A stretch of 64,000 nt of DNA from Paenibacillus marchantiophytorum (GTDB taxonomy: Bacteria > Bacillota > Bacilli > Paenibacillales > NBRC-103111): contig NZ_BMHE01000015.1 in the NCBI RefSeq assembly GCF_014640555.1, positions 82,748-146,747 of the forward strand, read 5' to 3'. Position numbers and translations under genes: made by a program. Under the pieces are notes generated by a model. It had not been told where the DNA came from. It was given only the letters and a program-made list of their open reading frames with translations, and did not search any database. Below, one piece after another: positions 40,976-50,011 of the stretch. Within the stretch, counting starts at the first letter, position 1. Each line of letters begins with the position of its first letter.

Positions 40976-42517
40976 ATGATGTCTTTCATCTGGGTCGCGA
41001 TCATTCTCATTGTTGGAGCTGCATGCTTAGGGATTGGTTATTTTATCCGTAAATCTCTTGCAGAAGCGAAAATTTCCAGTGCTGAAACAGCCGCTGAACA
41101 GATTAGAGAATCTGCCAAGAAGGAAGCAGAAGCACTGAAAAAAGAAACGGTTCTGGAAGCAAAGGACGAAGTGCATAAGCTGAGGTCCGAAGCTGAAAAA
41201 GACATTCGTGAACGTCGGAATGAAATACAACGACAAGAAAGACGATTGTTGCAAAAAGAGGAATCGCTGGATAAAAAATTAGAATCTCTCGAGCGTAAAG
41301 AAGAGCAAGTTGCCAACAAAGAGAAGCGGATCGAGGATACACAAACACAAATTGATCAGCTGTACAAGAGCCAAGTTTCGGAGTTAGAGCGGATTTCCGG
41401 TCTTACAATGGAGGAAGCGAAAAGCATCATCCTCACCAACGTAGAACAGGAAGTACGTCACGAAACGGCACAGTTGATTAAAGAGATTGAACAACAAGCC
41501 AAAGAAGAAGGCGATAAGAAAGCCCGTGAGATCATCACGCTCGCTATTCAACGATGCGCGGCAGATCACGTTGCTGAGACGACGGTTTCCGTTGTTTCAT
41601 TGCCTAATGAAGAGATGAAAGGCCGCATTATCGGTCGTGAAGGACGTAATATTCGTGCACTTGAAACATTAACGGGTATCGACCTCATCATTGATGATAC
41701 GCCAGAAGCTGTTATTTTATCTGGATTTGATCCCATCCGACGCGAAATTGCTCGTACCTCTTTGGAGAAACTGGTTGCTGATGGACGTATTCATCCAGCA
41801 CGGATCGAAGAAATGGTTGAGAAATCCCGCAAGGAAGTGGACGAGCGTATCCGCGAATACGGAGAGCAAGCCACTTTCGAGGTTGGCGTACATGGTTTGC
41901 ATCCTGACTTGATTAAAATTTTGGGACGTCTGAAATTTAGAACAAGTTACGGTCAGAACGTGTTGAAACATTCCATGGAAGTAGCTTATCTGGCTGGTCT
42001 GATGGCCGGGGAGCTCGGGGTAGACGTAACTTTGGCGAAACGTGCCGGGCTGCTTCATGACATCGGTAAGGCACTTGACCACGAGGTCGAAGGATCACAC
42101 GTGGAAATCGGTGTTGAGATTGGTAAGAAGTACAAGGAGCATCCAGTCGTTATTAATAGTATTGCTTCACATCACGGTGACGTGGAAGCAACCTCTGTTA
42201 TCGCAATGCTGGTTGGAGCTGCTGACGCATTGTCCGCAGCAAGACCGGGAGCACGCAGAGAGACACTAGAAACGTACATTAAGCGTCTGGAGAAACTTGA
42301 AGAAATTTCTGAATCCTTTGAGGGTGTAGAGAAGTCTTACGCCATTCAAGCTGGTCGTGAAGTGCGCGTTATGGTACAACCTGAGAAAGTGGATGATACC
42401 GAAGCGTTCCGTCTAGCCCGTGATATTACCAAAAAAATCGAGGGTGAACTCGATTATCCAGGACATATTAAGGTTACGGTCATTCGTGAAACCAGAGCAG
42501 TGGAGTACGCTAAATAA
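40976..42517 (+). CDS. rny: Ribonuclease Y
   Basis: RNase Y is the membrane-anchored endoribonuclease that starts mRNA decay in Firmicutes. The 513-residue protein has an N-terminal transmembrane helix (FIWVAIILIVGAACLGIGYF), a long charged coiled coil (about 28-200), a KH domain (GRIIGREGRNIRALETLTGI) and an HD domain (LLHDIGKALDHE; NSIASHHGD). ATG 40976 is served by AGGAGGTG 6 nt upstream; GTG 40967 lies inside that site. ymdB and spoVS follow as in Bacillus, and its partner gene ricA is also in this window. Confidence 0.96.
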   Translation: MMSFIWVAIILIVGAACLGIGYFIRKSLAEAKISSAETAAEQIRESAKKEAEALKKETVLEAKDEVHKLRSEAEKDIRERRNEIQRQERRLLQKEESLDKKLESLERKEEQVANKEKRIEDTQTQIDQLYKSQVSELERISGLTMEEAKSIILTNVEQEVRHETAQLIKEIEQQAKEEGDKKAREIITLAIQRCAADHVAETTVSVVSLPNEEMKGRIIGREGRNIRALETLTGIDLIIDDTPEAVILSGFDPIRREIARTSLEKLVADGRIHPARIEEMVEKSRKEVDERIREYGEQATFEVGVHGLHPDLIKILGRLKFRTSYGQNVLKHSMEVAYLAGLMAGELGVDVTLAKRAGLLHDIGKALDHEVEGSHVEIGVEIGKKYKEHPVVINSIASHHGDVEATSVIAMLVGAADALSAARPGARRETLETYIKRLEKLEEISESFEGVEKSYAIQAGREVRVMVQPEKVDDTEAFRLARDITKKIEGELDYPGHIKVTVIRETRAVEYAK

Positions 42518-42528
42518 GAAAGCATGCG

Positions 42529-42553
42529 AAAAGTGGCTGATATAGCCACTTTT
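42529..42553 (+). terminator. Intrinsic terminator after rny
   Basis: AAAAGTGGC and GCCACTTTT form a perfect 9-bp stem with a TGATATA loop, followed by CCTTATTTTT. Confidence 0.75.
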
Positions 42554-42629
42554 CCTTATTTTTAAGGCAAATGGTTGAAATCATCATCGCGAGACTATGC
42601 AGGGTTTGAAAAGGAGCTATATTGAAGTT

Positions 42630-43424
42630 ATGAAAATTGTATTTATTGGAGATATCGTTGGATCCGTAGGTAGGAAAGCACTAAAGAACATTATGCCAAG
42701 ATTGAAGCAAGCACATCCTCATGCTGTCTTTATTGCCAATGGGGAGAACGCGGCAGCTGGGAAGGGCATTACCTCAGCTATTGCCAAAGAAATCTATGAG
42801 ATGGGCATTCAGGCCCTTACAATGGGCAATCATACATGGGATCAAAAAGAAATATTCGATTTTATCGATCGTGATGAGAAAATGATTAGACCTGCGAACT
42901 TTCCACCGGGTACACCGGGCAGAGGACATACCGTCATTAAAGTGAAAGACCAAGAACTATTAATTATCAATTTGCAAGGAAGGACGTTCTTGCCGCCGAT
43001 CGATTGCCCGTTCCGCAAAGTGGATGAGATTCTTGAAGCTGACAAGAAAAAGCATAAATTCGTTTTCGTCGATTTTCATGCAGAAGCAACTTCGGAGAAA
43101 ATTGCCATGGGTTGGCATTTGGACGGAAAAGCCTCAGCTGTCGTCGGGACGCATACGCACGTTCAAACGAATGATAATCGCGTTTTGCCGCAGGGGACTG
43201 CTTATATAACGGATGTGGGAATGGTCGGGCCTCGCGATGGCATTCTCGGCGTAGAACGCAATGCGGTACTGCAGAAATTTAAAACACAGTTGCCGGTGCG
43301 TTTCGTCACGGATGAAGGGAAATGGCATTTCCATGCTGTGGTGATTGAGCTCAATGATCAGACGGGATTAGCCAAAAGCATTAATCTCATTCGATATGAT
43401 GAAGATCAAGTGTTTATGGATTAG
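42630..43424 (+). CDS. ymdB: YmdB family metallophosphodiesterase
   Basis: YmdB hydrolyses 2',3'-cyclic nucleotides and influences biofilm and motility decisions in B. subtilis. The 264-residue length is exact. Metal ligands are visible: D8 in FIGDIVG, E and N in NGENAAAGKG, N-H in GNHTWD, H in DFHAEATSEK and the pair in VGTHTHVQT. ATG 42630 is chosen on length; AAAAGGAG lies 13 nt upstream, somewhat far. It follows rny and precedes spoVS. Confidence 0.93.
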   Translation: MKIVFIGDIVGSVGRKALKNIMPRLKQAHPHAVFIANGENAAAGKGITSAIAKEIYEMGIQALTMGNHTWDQKEIFDFIDRDEKMIRPANFPPGTPGRGHTVIKVKDQELLIINLQGRTFLPPIDCPFRKVDEILEADKKKHKFVFVDFHAEATSEKIAMGWHLDGKASAVVGTHTHVQTNDNRVLPQGTAYITDVGMVGPRDGILGVERNAVLQKFKTQLPVRFVTDEGKWHFHAVVIELNDQTGLAKSINLIRYDEDQVFMD

Positions 43425-43427
43425 CAT

Positions 43428-43509
43428 CTCAGGTCAGAAAATTTCGAATTTTCAATTTTAGTTATCTGACATGTTTGGCCCACCTGAGGAATATGATGGT
43501 TAATGGAAT
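43428..43509 (+). promoter_or_regulatory. Inverted repeats and possible sigma-H site before spoVS
   Basis: CTCAGGT (43428-43434) pairs with ACCTGAG (43482-43488), and GTCAGA (43433-43438) with TCTGAC (43465-43470); the two share bases and exclude each other. AGGAATA followed by ATGGAAT (43503-43509) resembles sigma-H RNAGGAWWW...RNNGAAT, but the spacer is about 2 bp short. spoVS is sigma-H-dependent in B. subtilis. Confidence 0.3.
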
Positions 43510-43539
43510 CTATCCATCATTCCCGAGGAGGTACTATTC

Positions 43540-43800
43540 ATGGATGTATTGAAAGTTTCAGCAAAGTCCAATCCAAACTCCGTAGCAGGTGCATTGGCAG
43601 GTGTTTTGCGTGAGCGTGGAGCCGCTGAGCTCCAAGCTATTGGTGCAGGAGCCCTTAACCAAGCCATCAAAGCAGTAGCTATCGCAAGAGGATTTGTGGC
43701 GCCTAGTGGAGTTGACCTCATTTGTGTACCAGCCTTCACAGATATTGTGATTGACGGGGAAGATCGGACGGCCATTAAATTAATTGTTGAGCCGCGCTAG
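43540..43800 (+). CDS. spoVS: Stage V sporulation protein S
   Basis: An 86-residue Alba-like protein that affects sporulation and septation. The sequence MDVLKVSAKSNPNSVAGALA and IDGEDRTAIKLIVEPR is almost invariant across spore formers. GAGGAGG lies 8 nt before the ATG. It follows ymdB as in Bacillus. Two terminators follow in tandem. Confidence 0.97.
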   Translation: MDVLKVSAKSNPNSVAGALAGVLRERGAAELQAIGAGALNQAIKAVAIARGFVAPSGVDLICVPAFTDIVIDGEDRTAIKLIVEPR

Positions 43801-43828
43801 AGTACGGCAATATACATACAGCACGACG

Positions 43829-43857
43829 CCTGTTTACTTTGTAGACAGGTTTTTTTC
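43829..43857 (+). terminator. First terminator after spoVS
   Basis: CCTGTTTAC pairs with GTAGACAGG (one T-G), TTT loop, then T7. Confidence 0.85.
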
Positions 43858-43882
43858 TCATTTCTCATGCGACAGTGACAAG

Positions 43883-43903
43883 ACCTCTATGGTAGAGGTT
43901 TTT
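43883..43903 (+). terminator. Second terminator after spoVS
   Basis: ACCTCTA and TAGAGGT, perfect 7-bp stem, TGG loop, T5. It stands 35 bp before the dipeptidase gene, so it could also attenuate that gene. Confidence 0.75.
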
Positions 43904-43938
43904 GTTTTGTTTGGATCTAAACAGAGGAGGCAGGTTGG

Positions 43939-44886
43939 ATGAAAATCAAAATCATGGATGGTCATTGCGATGCGCTCACGAAACTGTATATGAATCCTAA
44001 GCTTCAATTCGGCATAGAAGAACAGGAACTTGATGTCAGTTATCCAAGACTCAAACAGGCAGGAGTCAAGGTGCAATGCTTCGCGATCTATCTGTCAGAT
44101 TCCATTCAACAACCTACCTTTGATCACATACTGCAAATGGTCGACGTGTTTCATCGGCAAGTCGTTCAGCATCCAGGCATGCATTTTATTCAGAGCGAGG
44201 CTGACTGGCGCATCGTAGAGGCCGGGGACCTGATTGGGGCTATTTTAACACTTGAAGGGGTAGATGCTCTCGCTGGCAATATGACGCATTTGCGAATCCT
44301 ACAGCACTTGGGAGTTAGAAGCATCGGCTTGACTTGGAACTATGCCAATTGGGCAGCAGACGGCGTCATGGAGCCCAGAAAAGGCGGATTCACAAGAAAA
44401 GGGAAACTGATGTTAAAAGAATTAGAAACTATGGGTATAATAGTAGATGTGTCACACTTATCTACAGCGGCTTTCTGGGAACTAGTTGAGATATACAGCA
44501 AACCCTTCATCGCTTCTCATTCCAATGCTCAGAAAGTATGTCCCCATCCAAGAAATTTATCAGACGATCAAATTAAAGCTATCATTCAATGTAAGGGCAA
44601 CATCGGAATTACGTTCGTACCTTACTTTGTAGATAGCGCTATTATGACTGTCCCGATCTCGGCTTTGTTGAAACATATCGACTATGTTTGTGCCTTAGGG
44701 GGGGAGCAGCATATAGGGTTTGGTTCTGATTTTGATGGCATTGAGCAGTGGATCAAAGGTTTACGGCATGCCGGACAATACGGAAATATAATAGAAGCTT
44801 TATGTAAAAACTATAGGGAATCACAAGTTGAAGCTTTTTTGTATGGGAATTGGCGCAATTTCATGCTTCAGAACCTTCCGAAATGA
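43939..44886 (+). CDS. Membrane dipeptidase (peptidase M19) family protein
   Basis: A 315-residue TIM-barrel zinc dipeptidase. Metal-binding motifs are DGHCD at the N-terminus, the bridging glutamate in LTLEGVDAL, histidine in FIASHSNAQ and aspartate in GFGSDFDG. There is no signal peptide, so it is cytoplasmic. GAGGAGG lies 8 nt before ATG 43939. Known members cleave dipeptides, including some with D-residues. It sits between spoVS and korAB, where B. subtilis has tdh-kbl. Confidence 0.88.
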   Translation: MKIKIMDGHCDALTKLYMNPKLQFGIEEQELDVSYPRLKQAGVKVQCFAIYLSDSIQQPTFDHILQMVDVFHRQVVQHPGMHFIQSEADWRIVEAGDLIGAILTLEGVDALAGNMTHLRILQHLGVRSIGLTWNYANWAADGVMEPRKGGFTRKGKLMLKELETMGIIVDVSHLSTAAFWELVEIYSKPFIASHSNAQKVCPHPRNLSDDQIKAIIQCKGNIGITFVPYFVDSAIMTVPISALLKHIDYVCALGGEQHIGFGSDFDGIEQWIKGLRHAGQYGNIIEALCKNYRESQVEAFLYGNWRNFMLQNLPK

Positions 44887-44991
44887 ATTTTCATAATCAA
44901 TCTAATATTGATATGGATTCGATCTAAAAACTCTATCTTTTAGAATCGTTTGTACCCCTTGCAATTTGATCCATAAAGGCATAGAATTTGT

Positions 44992-45019
44992 TTGACAAGT
45001 GAAAGAAAATTTTTATTGA
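44992..45019 (+). promoter_or_regulatory. Promoter of korAB
   Basis: Consensus TTGACA (44992-44997), a 16-bp spacer and TATTGA (45014-45019), 72 bp before korA. The preceding AT-rich stretch includes a weak CTAAAA / TTTTAG hairpin near 44922-44951. Confidence 0.5.
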
Positions 45020-45091
45020 ATCATCTTCATTACTAAACAATTAGCTTATTAATGTCTTCATGCAGCTACAATCAAAAGGAGTGGACGTACG

Positions 45092-46840
45092 GTGATTAGT
45101 CAGTTATCTTGGAAAATCGGAGGTCAGCAGGGTGAAGGGGTCGAAAGTACAGACCGCATTTTCTCTACTGCATTGAACCGTCTCGGTTACTATTTGTATG
45201 GGTACCGTCATTTCTCTTCACGGATTAAGGGGGGACATACGAATAACAAGATTCGCATCAGCACTAAACCGATTCGCGCAATTTCAGACGATTTGGACAT
45301 TTTGGTTGCTTTCGACCAAGAAAGTATTGATTTCAATGCTCACGAGCTTCGTGACAATGGGGTTATCGTAGCAGACGCTAAATTTAATCCTGTATTACCT
45401 GAAGGCATCAAAGCACGTCTGTTTCCAGTTCCGATTACTGCAATTGCAGAAGAACTAGGAACATCCCTATTTAAGAACATGGCCGCATCAGGTGCTTCTT
45501 GGGCACTGCTCGGTTTGCCGCTTGATGTGTTTAATAAAGCTGTTGAAGAAGAGTTCGGCCGTAAAGGCGCAGCTGTTGTTGAGAAGAACATCGAAGCTGT
45601 TCGTAAAGGTGCTGAATCCGTTCTGGAACTTGCAGGCGGTCCTATCCTTGATTTCCAATTGGAACCAGCCGACGGCGAACAAAAATTGTTTATGATCGGT
45701 AATGATGCAATCGCTCTTGGAGCGGTAGCAGCAGGGTGCCGTTTTATGCCGGCTTACCCAATTACACCAGCATCCGAAGTTATGGAGTACTTAATTAAAG
45801 CACTTCCTAAATTCGGTGGTACAGTAATCCAAACAGAAGACGAAATCGCAGCATGTACAATGGCAATTGGCGCTAACTACGCTGGTGCTCGTGCATTGAC
45901 AGCTTCTGCTGGTCCTGGTCTGTCCTTGATGATGGAAGCAATTGGCCTTGCAGGTATGACAGAAACACCGGTTGTTATCGTAGATACACAGCGTGGTGGT
46001 CCAAGTACAGGTCTTCCAACCAAACAGGAACAGTCCGACTTGAACGCAATGGTTTATGGAACTCACGGTGAGATTCCCAAAATCGTGTTGTCCCCAAGTA
46101 CGATTGAAGAGTGCTTCTACGATACAATTGAAGCGTTCAACCTTGCTGAGAAATATCAAGTTCCCGTTATCTTGATGACAGATCTTCAGCTTTCCCTAGG
46201 TAAACAATCCGCAGAAATGCTGGATTACAACCGCATCGTGATTGACCGCGGAACATTGGTAACTGAAGCTCCTGAGCAAGAAGCAAACCAATTGTTCAAG
46301 CGTTACGAATTCACTGCAAACGGTGTATCACCACGTATAATTCCAGGCGTCAAAAATGGTATTCACCATGTTACTGGGGTTGAGCATGACCAAACGGGTC
46401 GTCCATCCGAGAGCACGGAAAACCGTCAACGCATGATGGATAAACGTCTTGAGAAGTTGAAACACATTCAAGTGACGGACGCTATCAAAGTGGATGCTAC
46501 GCACGAAAACCCAGATCTTCTAATTATCGGTATGGGTTCAACGGGTGGAACCATTGACGAAGCTCGCCGCCGCGTTGAGTTGGAAGGCATCAAAACGAAC
46601 CATGCAACAGTTCGCTTGATTCATCCGTTCCCGGCTGAGCAATTGCGTCCATACATTGAAAAAGCAAAAACGGTTATCGTTGTTGAAAACAATGCAACTG
46701 GCCAATTAGCTGATCAAATTAAACTGCATGTAGGTCATGCGGATAAAATTAAAAATGTGCTTAAATACAACGGTAATCCGTTCTTACCGGCAGAAATTGA
46801 ACAAAAATGTAAGGAGATGACTTTAGCATGGCAACATTAA
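45092..46840 (+). CDS. korA: 2-Oxoacid:ferredoxin oxidoreductase subunit alpha (gamma-alpha fusion)
   Basis: The alpha subunit of a CoA- and thiamine-dependent 2-oxoacid oxidoreductase, which turns a 2-oxoacid into acyl-CoA with reduction of ferredoxin. The 582-residue protein joins an N-terminal gamma domain (GGQQGEGVESTDRIFSTAL; RIKGGHTNNKIRIS) to the alpha domain (FMPAYPITPASEVMEYL from about residue 220; TEDEIAACTMAIGANYAGAR; TASAGPGLSLMMEAIGLAG). 2-Oxoglutarate is the usual substrate of this architecture but is not proven. GTG 45092 follows AAAAGGAGTGG. It overlaps korB by 13 bp. Confidence 0.92.
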   Translation: MISQLSWKIGGQQGEGVESTDRIFSTALNRLGYYLYGYRHFSSRIKGGHTNNKIRISTKPIRAISDDLDILVAFDQESIDFNAHELRDNGVIVADAKFNPVLPEGIKARLFPVPITAIAEELGTSLFKNMAASGASWALLGLPLDVFNKAVEEEFGRKGAAVVEKNIEAVRKGAESVLELAGGPILDFQLEPADGEQKLFMIGNDAIALGAVAAGCRFMPAYPITPASEVMEYLIKALPKFGGTVIQTEDEIAACTMAIGANYAGARALTASAGPGLSLMMEAIGLAGMTETPVVIVDTQRGGPSTGLPTKQEQSDLNAMVYGTHGEIPKIVLSPSTIEECFYDTIEAFNLAEKYQVPVILMTDLQLSLGKQSAEMLDYNRIVIDRGTLVTEAPEQEANQLFKRYEFTANGVSPRIIPGVKNGIHHVTGVEHDQTGRPSESTENRQRMMDKRLEKLKHIQVTDAIKVDATHENPDLLIIGMGSTGGTIDEARRRVELEGIKTNHATVRLIHPFPAEQLRPYIEKAKTVIVVENNATGQLADQIKLHVGHADKIKNVLKYNGNPFLPAEIEQKCKEMTLAWQH

Positions 46841-47694
46841 AAGACTTTCGCAACAATGTTAAGCCAAACTGGTGTCCAGGATGCGGAGATTTCTCCGTAC
46901 AAGCGGCCATTCAGCGTGCAGCTGCTAATGTTGGTTTAGAGCCTGAAGGGTTAGCAATTGTTTCCGGTATCGGTTGTTCCGGACGTATCTCCGGTTACAT
47001 CAATGCTTATGGTTTCCATACGATTCACGGTAGATCATTGCCAATCGCACAAGGTGTGAAAATGGCTAACCGTGACTTGACAGTTATCGCATCCGGCGGT
47101 GACGGCGACGGCTTCGCAATCGGTATGGGACATACTGTTCATGCGATTCGTCGTAACATCGATGTAACTTACATCGTAATGGATAACCAAATCTACGGTT
47201 TGACTAAAGGGCAAGCATCCCCACGTAGTGCGGAAGGCTTCAAAACGAAAAGCACTCCACTAGGTACAATCGAATCGGCGATTTCTCCGTTAGAAGTAGC
47301 TATGGCTGCAGGTGCAACTTTCGTTGCTCAATCTTTCTCCAGTAACTTGAAACAGTTAACAGCTGTTATCGAAGCTGGTTTGAACCACAAAGGTTTCTCC
47401 CTAATCAACGTATTCAGTCCTTGTGTAACTTTCAACAAAGTAAACACTTATGACTGGTTCAAAGAGAACATCGTGGATCTGGATGAAATTCCTGACTATG
47501 ATTACACGAACCGTGTGATGGCAATGACCAAAATCATGGAAACAAACTCCATGTTGACAGGTATCATTTACCAAAACAAAGACAAAAAAAGCTACGAAGA
47601 TTCCATTCCTACTTTTGCTAAAGAAGGACTTTCGAAACAAAATCTTCAGATTTCAGAAGCGGATTTCAACAAAATGCTTACTGAGTTTAAATAA
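46828..47694 (+). CDS. korB: 2-Oxoacid:ferredoxin oxidoreductase subunit beta
   Basis: The 288-residue thiamine diphosphate-binding subunit. WCPGCGDFSVQAAI carries the conserved cysteines of the cluster region, SGIGCSGRISGY follows, and SGGDGDGFAIGMGH is the TPP motif, ending in YIVMDNQIYGLTKGQ. AAGGAGATG precedes ATG 46828 within the 3' end of korA. It lacks a ferredoxin domain, so reducing equivalents go to a separate ferredoxin. A strong terminator follows. Confidence 0.93.
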   Translation: MATLKDFRNNVKPNWCPGCGDFSVQAAIQRAAANVGLEPEGLAIVSGIGCSGRISGYINAYGFHTIHGRSLPIAQGVKMANRDLTVIASGGDGDGFAIGMGHTVHAIRRNIDVTYIVMDNQIYGLTKGQASPRSAEGFKTKSTPLGTIESAISPLEVAMAAGATFVAQSFSSNLKQLTAVIEAGLNHKGFSLINVFSPCVTFNKVNTYDWFKENIVDLDEIPDYDYTNRVMAMTKIMETNSMLTGIIYQNKDKKSYEDSIPTFAKEGLSKQNLQISEADFNKMLTEFK

Positions 47695-47710
47695 TACGTT
47701 TTCTAACTTG

Positions 47711-47743
47711 AGGGCATATGGAGAAACTCCGTATGCCCTTTTT
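47711..47743 (+). terminator. Intrinsic terminator after korB
   Basis: AGGGCATA-T-GGAG pairs with CTCC-G-TATGCCCT, AAA loop, running into T5. Confidence 0.9.
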
Positions 47744-47792
47744 GCTGAGCGGCAATACTGACAACTATATCAACGATAAAGGATGAATAACA

Positions 47793-48362
47793 ATGAAAAC
47801 TGTTCCTGTAGGCGTATCAGCTCGACATATACATGTATCTCCAGATCACATCGAAATTTTATTTGGCGAAGGCTACGAACTCACGCATTTCAAAGATCTT
47901 TCCCAACCAGGACAATTCGCGGCAGAAGAGACCGTAACGATCGTCGGACCCAAAGGTAAATTTGAGAAAGTGCGAATTCTTGGTCCTGCCCGCACAAATA
48001 CGCAAATTGAGATTTCCCGGACGGATTCTTTTTCACTCGGCATCAAACCCCCAGTTAGGGAATCAGGATACATAGAAGACACACCTGGGCTTCGCGTAAT
48101 TGGTCCAAAAGGTGAGGTAGAGCTGGAGAAAGGGGTTATCGTTGCAGCTCGGCATATTCACTTCCATACCTCCGATGCAGACAAATGGGGCATTAAGGAT
48201 AAACAAATGCTGCGCGTTAGAATGAATGGGGAGCGCCCATTAGTATTAGAGAATGTTATTGCACGTGTATCAGATCAATATGCCTTGGATATGCATATTG
48301 ATACGGACGAGGGAAATGCAGCAGGTGTAAAAACAGGAGATCTAGCCGAGCTGCTTGATTAG
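47793..48362 (+). CDS. pduL: PduL-type phosphate propanoyltransferase/phosphotransacetylase
   Basis: PduL interconverts acyl-CoA and acyl phosphate. The 189-residue protein has two zinc-binding repeats, each with ARHIH (SARHIHVSPDHIE near residue 9 and AARHIHFHTSDAD near residue 121), and NTQIEISRTD between them. There is no N-terminal encapsulation peptide and no microcompartment shell gene nearby, so it is a free enzyme. It follows korAB across a terminator and precedes miaB. A role with korAB in acyl phosphate formation is inference. Confidence 0.9.
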   Translation: MKTVPVGVSARHIHVSPDHIEILFGEGYELTHFKDLSQPGQFAAEETVTIVGPKGKFEKVRILGPARTNTQIEISRTDSFSLGIKPPVRESGYIEDTPGLRVIGPKGEVELEKGVIVAARHIHFHTSDADKWGIKDKQMLRVRMNGERPLVLENVIARVSDQYALDMHIDTDEGNAAGVKTGDLAELLD

Positions 48363-48402
48363 TCCTTGGGTACCACGTTTTCAGACAGATGGTAATTTCC
48401 TT

Positions 48403-48432
48403 TTGTGCTAAGTAGGCTTGAGATGCTATAAT
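48403..48432 (+). promoter_or_regulatory. Promoter of miaB-ricA
   Basis: A consensus TATAAT (48427-48432) with extended -10 TGC; the -35 is weak (TTGTGC at 48403-48408, 18-bp spacer). An AT-rich palindrome TTTATTT-GT-AAATAAA lies at 48445-48460, just past the start site. Confidence 0.5.
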
Positions 48433-48498
48433 AAAAGTTGCGTATTTATTTGTAAATAAAGCAAGTTTTCACAAGCAAAACTCTTAGGAGGAACGAAA

Positions 48499-49980
48499 GT
48501 GGCTAACCAAGTGAAATCCGATAAGGATTATTCCCAATATTTTCAGCCTCCTTCACTGACAGATGCTAAGAAGCGCGGAAAAGAAGAGATCGCCGTTCAT
48601 TATGATTTCATGATTCCTGAGGAGATGCAGGAGTTCGGCAAAGATAAATATTATTTAATTCGCACTTACGGATGCCAGATGAATGAGCACGATACAGAAG
48701 TGATGAAGGGCCTGCTTGAGCAAATGGGCTATCAAACGACCGAGGATAAAAATCAAGCAGATGTGATCTTGTTGAACACTTGTGCGATTCGGGAAAATGC
48801 GGAAGACAAGGTGTTCGGCGAGTTAGGACATTTGAAAGCTTTGAAAGCGCAGAAACCAGGTTTGGTGCTTGGTGTTTGCGGATGCATGTCGCAAGAAGAA
48901 GCTGTTGTCAATCGAATCATGCAAAAGCATGCTTTTGTTGATTTGATCTTTGGTACGCACAATATTCATCGATTGCCTGCTTTGTTGAAGGATGCCTTCT
49001 TTAACAAGGAAATGGTTGTAGAGGTATGGTCCAAAGAAGGCGACATCGTTGAGAACTTACCTAAGAAGCGGGAAGGAATACGCGCTTGGGTCAATATTAT
49101 GTACGGCTGTGATAAGTTCTGTACCTACTGTATTGTACCGTATACACGCGGTAAAGAGAGAAGCCGCCGACCGCAGGACGTATTGGCTGAAGTTAGAGAC
49201 TTGGCTCGCCAAGGGTTTCAAGAAATCACCTTACTTGGACAGAATGTCAATGCTTATGGCAAAGACTTTGAAGATATTACGTATTCTTTTGCTCAACTGA
49301 TGGACGATATTCGCAAAATTGATGTCCCGCGCATTCGATTCACGACTTCGCATCCACGTGATTTCGACGATCAGTTGATCGAAGTTTTAGGAAAACGCGG
49401 GAATTTGGTCGAACATATTCATTTGCCCGTACAAGCAGGCAGTAGTGAAGTGCTTAAACGGATGAGCCGCAAGTACTCCAGAGATCATTACTTAACTCTT
49501 GCTCGTAAAATTAAAGAAACGCTGCCAGACGTTGTTCTGACAACAGATATTATCGTTGGTTTCCCAGGGGAAACTGACGAGCAGTTTGATGAAACCATGT
49601 CGCTGTATGAGGAAGTAGGTTTCGATTTCGCCTTTACGTTTATTTACTCCCCTCGGGAAGGAACGCCTGCGGCTGGCATGGAAGACAATGTGCCGATGGA
49701 AGTTAAGAAACAACGGTTATATCGCCTGAATGAGCTAGTGAACACGCATAGTAAAGCGAGCAATGACAAGCTGCTGGGCCAAACTGTAGAAGTTCTCGTT
49801 GAAGGTGAAAGCAAGAACAACCCAGATGTCTTGGCAGGTCGGACACGGACGAATAAATTGATCCATTTCACGGGTTCAAGTGATCTCATTGGTCGTATGG
49901 TTGAAGTCCATGTGACACATGCGCAAACGTGGATTCTAAAAGGTGAGATTGTCAGCAAACCTTTGAAAATGTCTATTTAA
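48499..49980 (+). CDS. miaB: tRNA-2-methylthio-N6-dimethylallyladenosine synthase MiaB
   Basis: MiaB methylthiolates i6A37 in tRNA. The 493-residue protein has an N-terminal extension (about 1-50) common in Bacillales. The MTTase domain follows (RTYGCQMNEHDTE, NTCAIRENAEDKV, GVCGCMSQEE), then the radical SAM motif C204-x3-C208-x2-C211 (GCDKFCTYCIVPYTRGKE) and a C-terminal TRAM domain. GTG 48499 has AGGAGG 7 nt upstream. It precedes ricA by 31 bp, the ymcB-ymcA order of B. subtilis. Confidence 0.96.
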   Translation: MANQVKSDKDYSQYFQPPSLTDAKKRGKEEIAVHYDFMIPEEMQEFGKDKYYLIRTYGCQMNEHDTEVMKGLLEQMGYQTTEDKNQADVILLNTCAIRENAEDKVFGELGHLKALKAQKPGLVLGVCGCMSQEEAVVNRIMQKHAFVDLIFGTHNIHRLPALLKDAFFNKEMVVEVWSKEGDIVENLPKKREGIRAWVNIMYGCDKFCTYCIVPYTRGKERSRRPQDVLAEVRDLARQGFQEITLLGQNVNAYGKDFEDITYSFAQLMDDIRKIDVPRIRFTTSHPRDFDDQLIEVLGKRGNLVEHIHLPVQAGSSEVLKRMSRKYSRDHYLTLARKIKETLPDVVLTTDIIVGFPGETDEQFDETMSLYEEVGFDFAFTFIYSPREGTPAAGMEDNVPMEVKKQRLYRLNELVNTHSKASNDKLLGQTVEVLVEGESKNNPDVLAGRTRTNKLIHFTGSSDLIGRMVEVHVTHAQTWILKGEIVSKPLKMSI

Positions 49981-50011
49981 TAGCAAGTTAAACGAACAGG
50001 AGTGTGCTCAG

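Noticed and set aside
47793..48362. PduL as part of a bacterial microcompartment
   Set aside because: No shell protein genes are nearby, and the protein lacks an N-terminal targeting extension.
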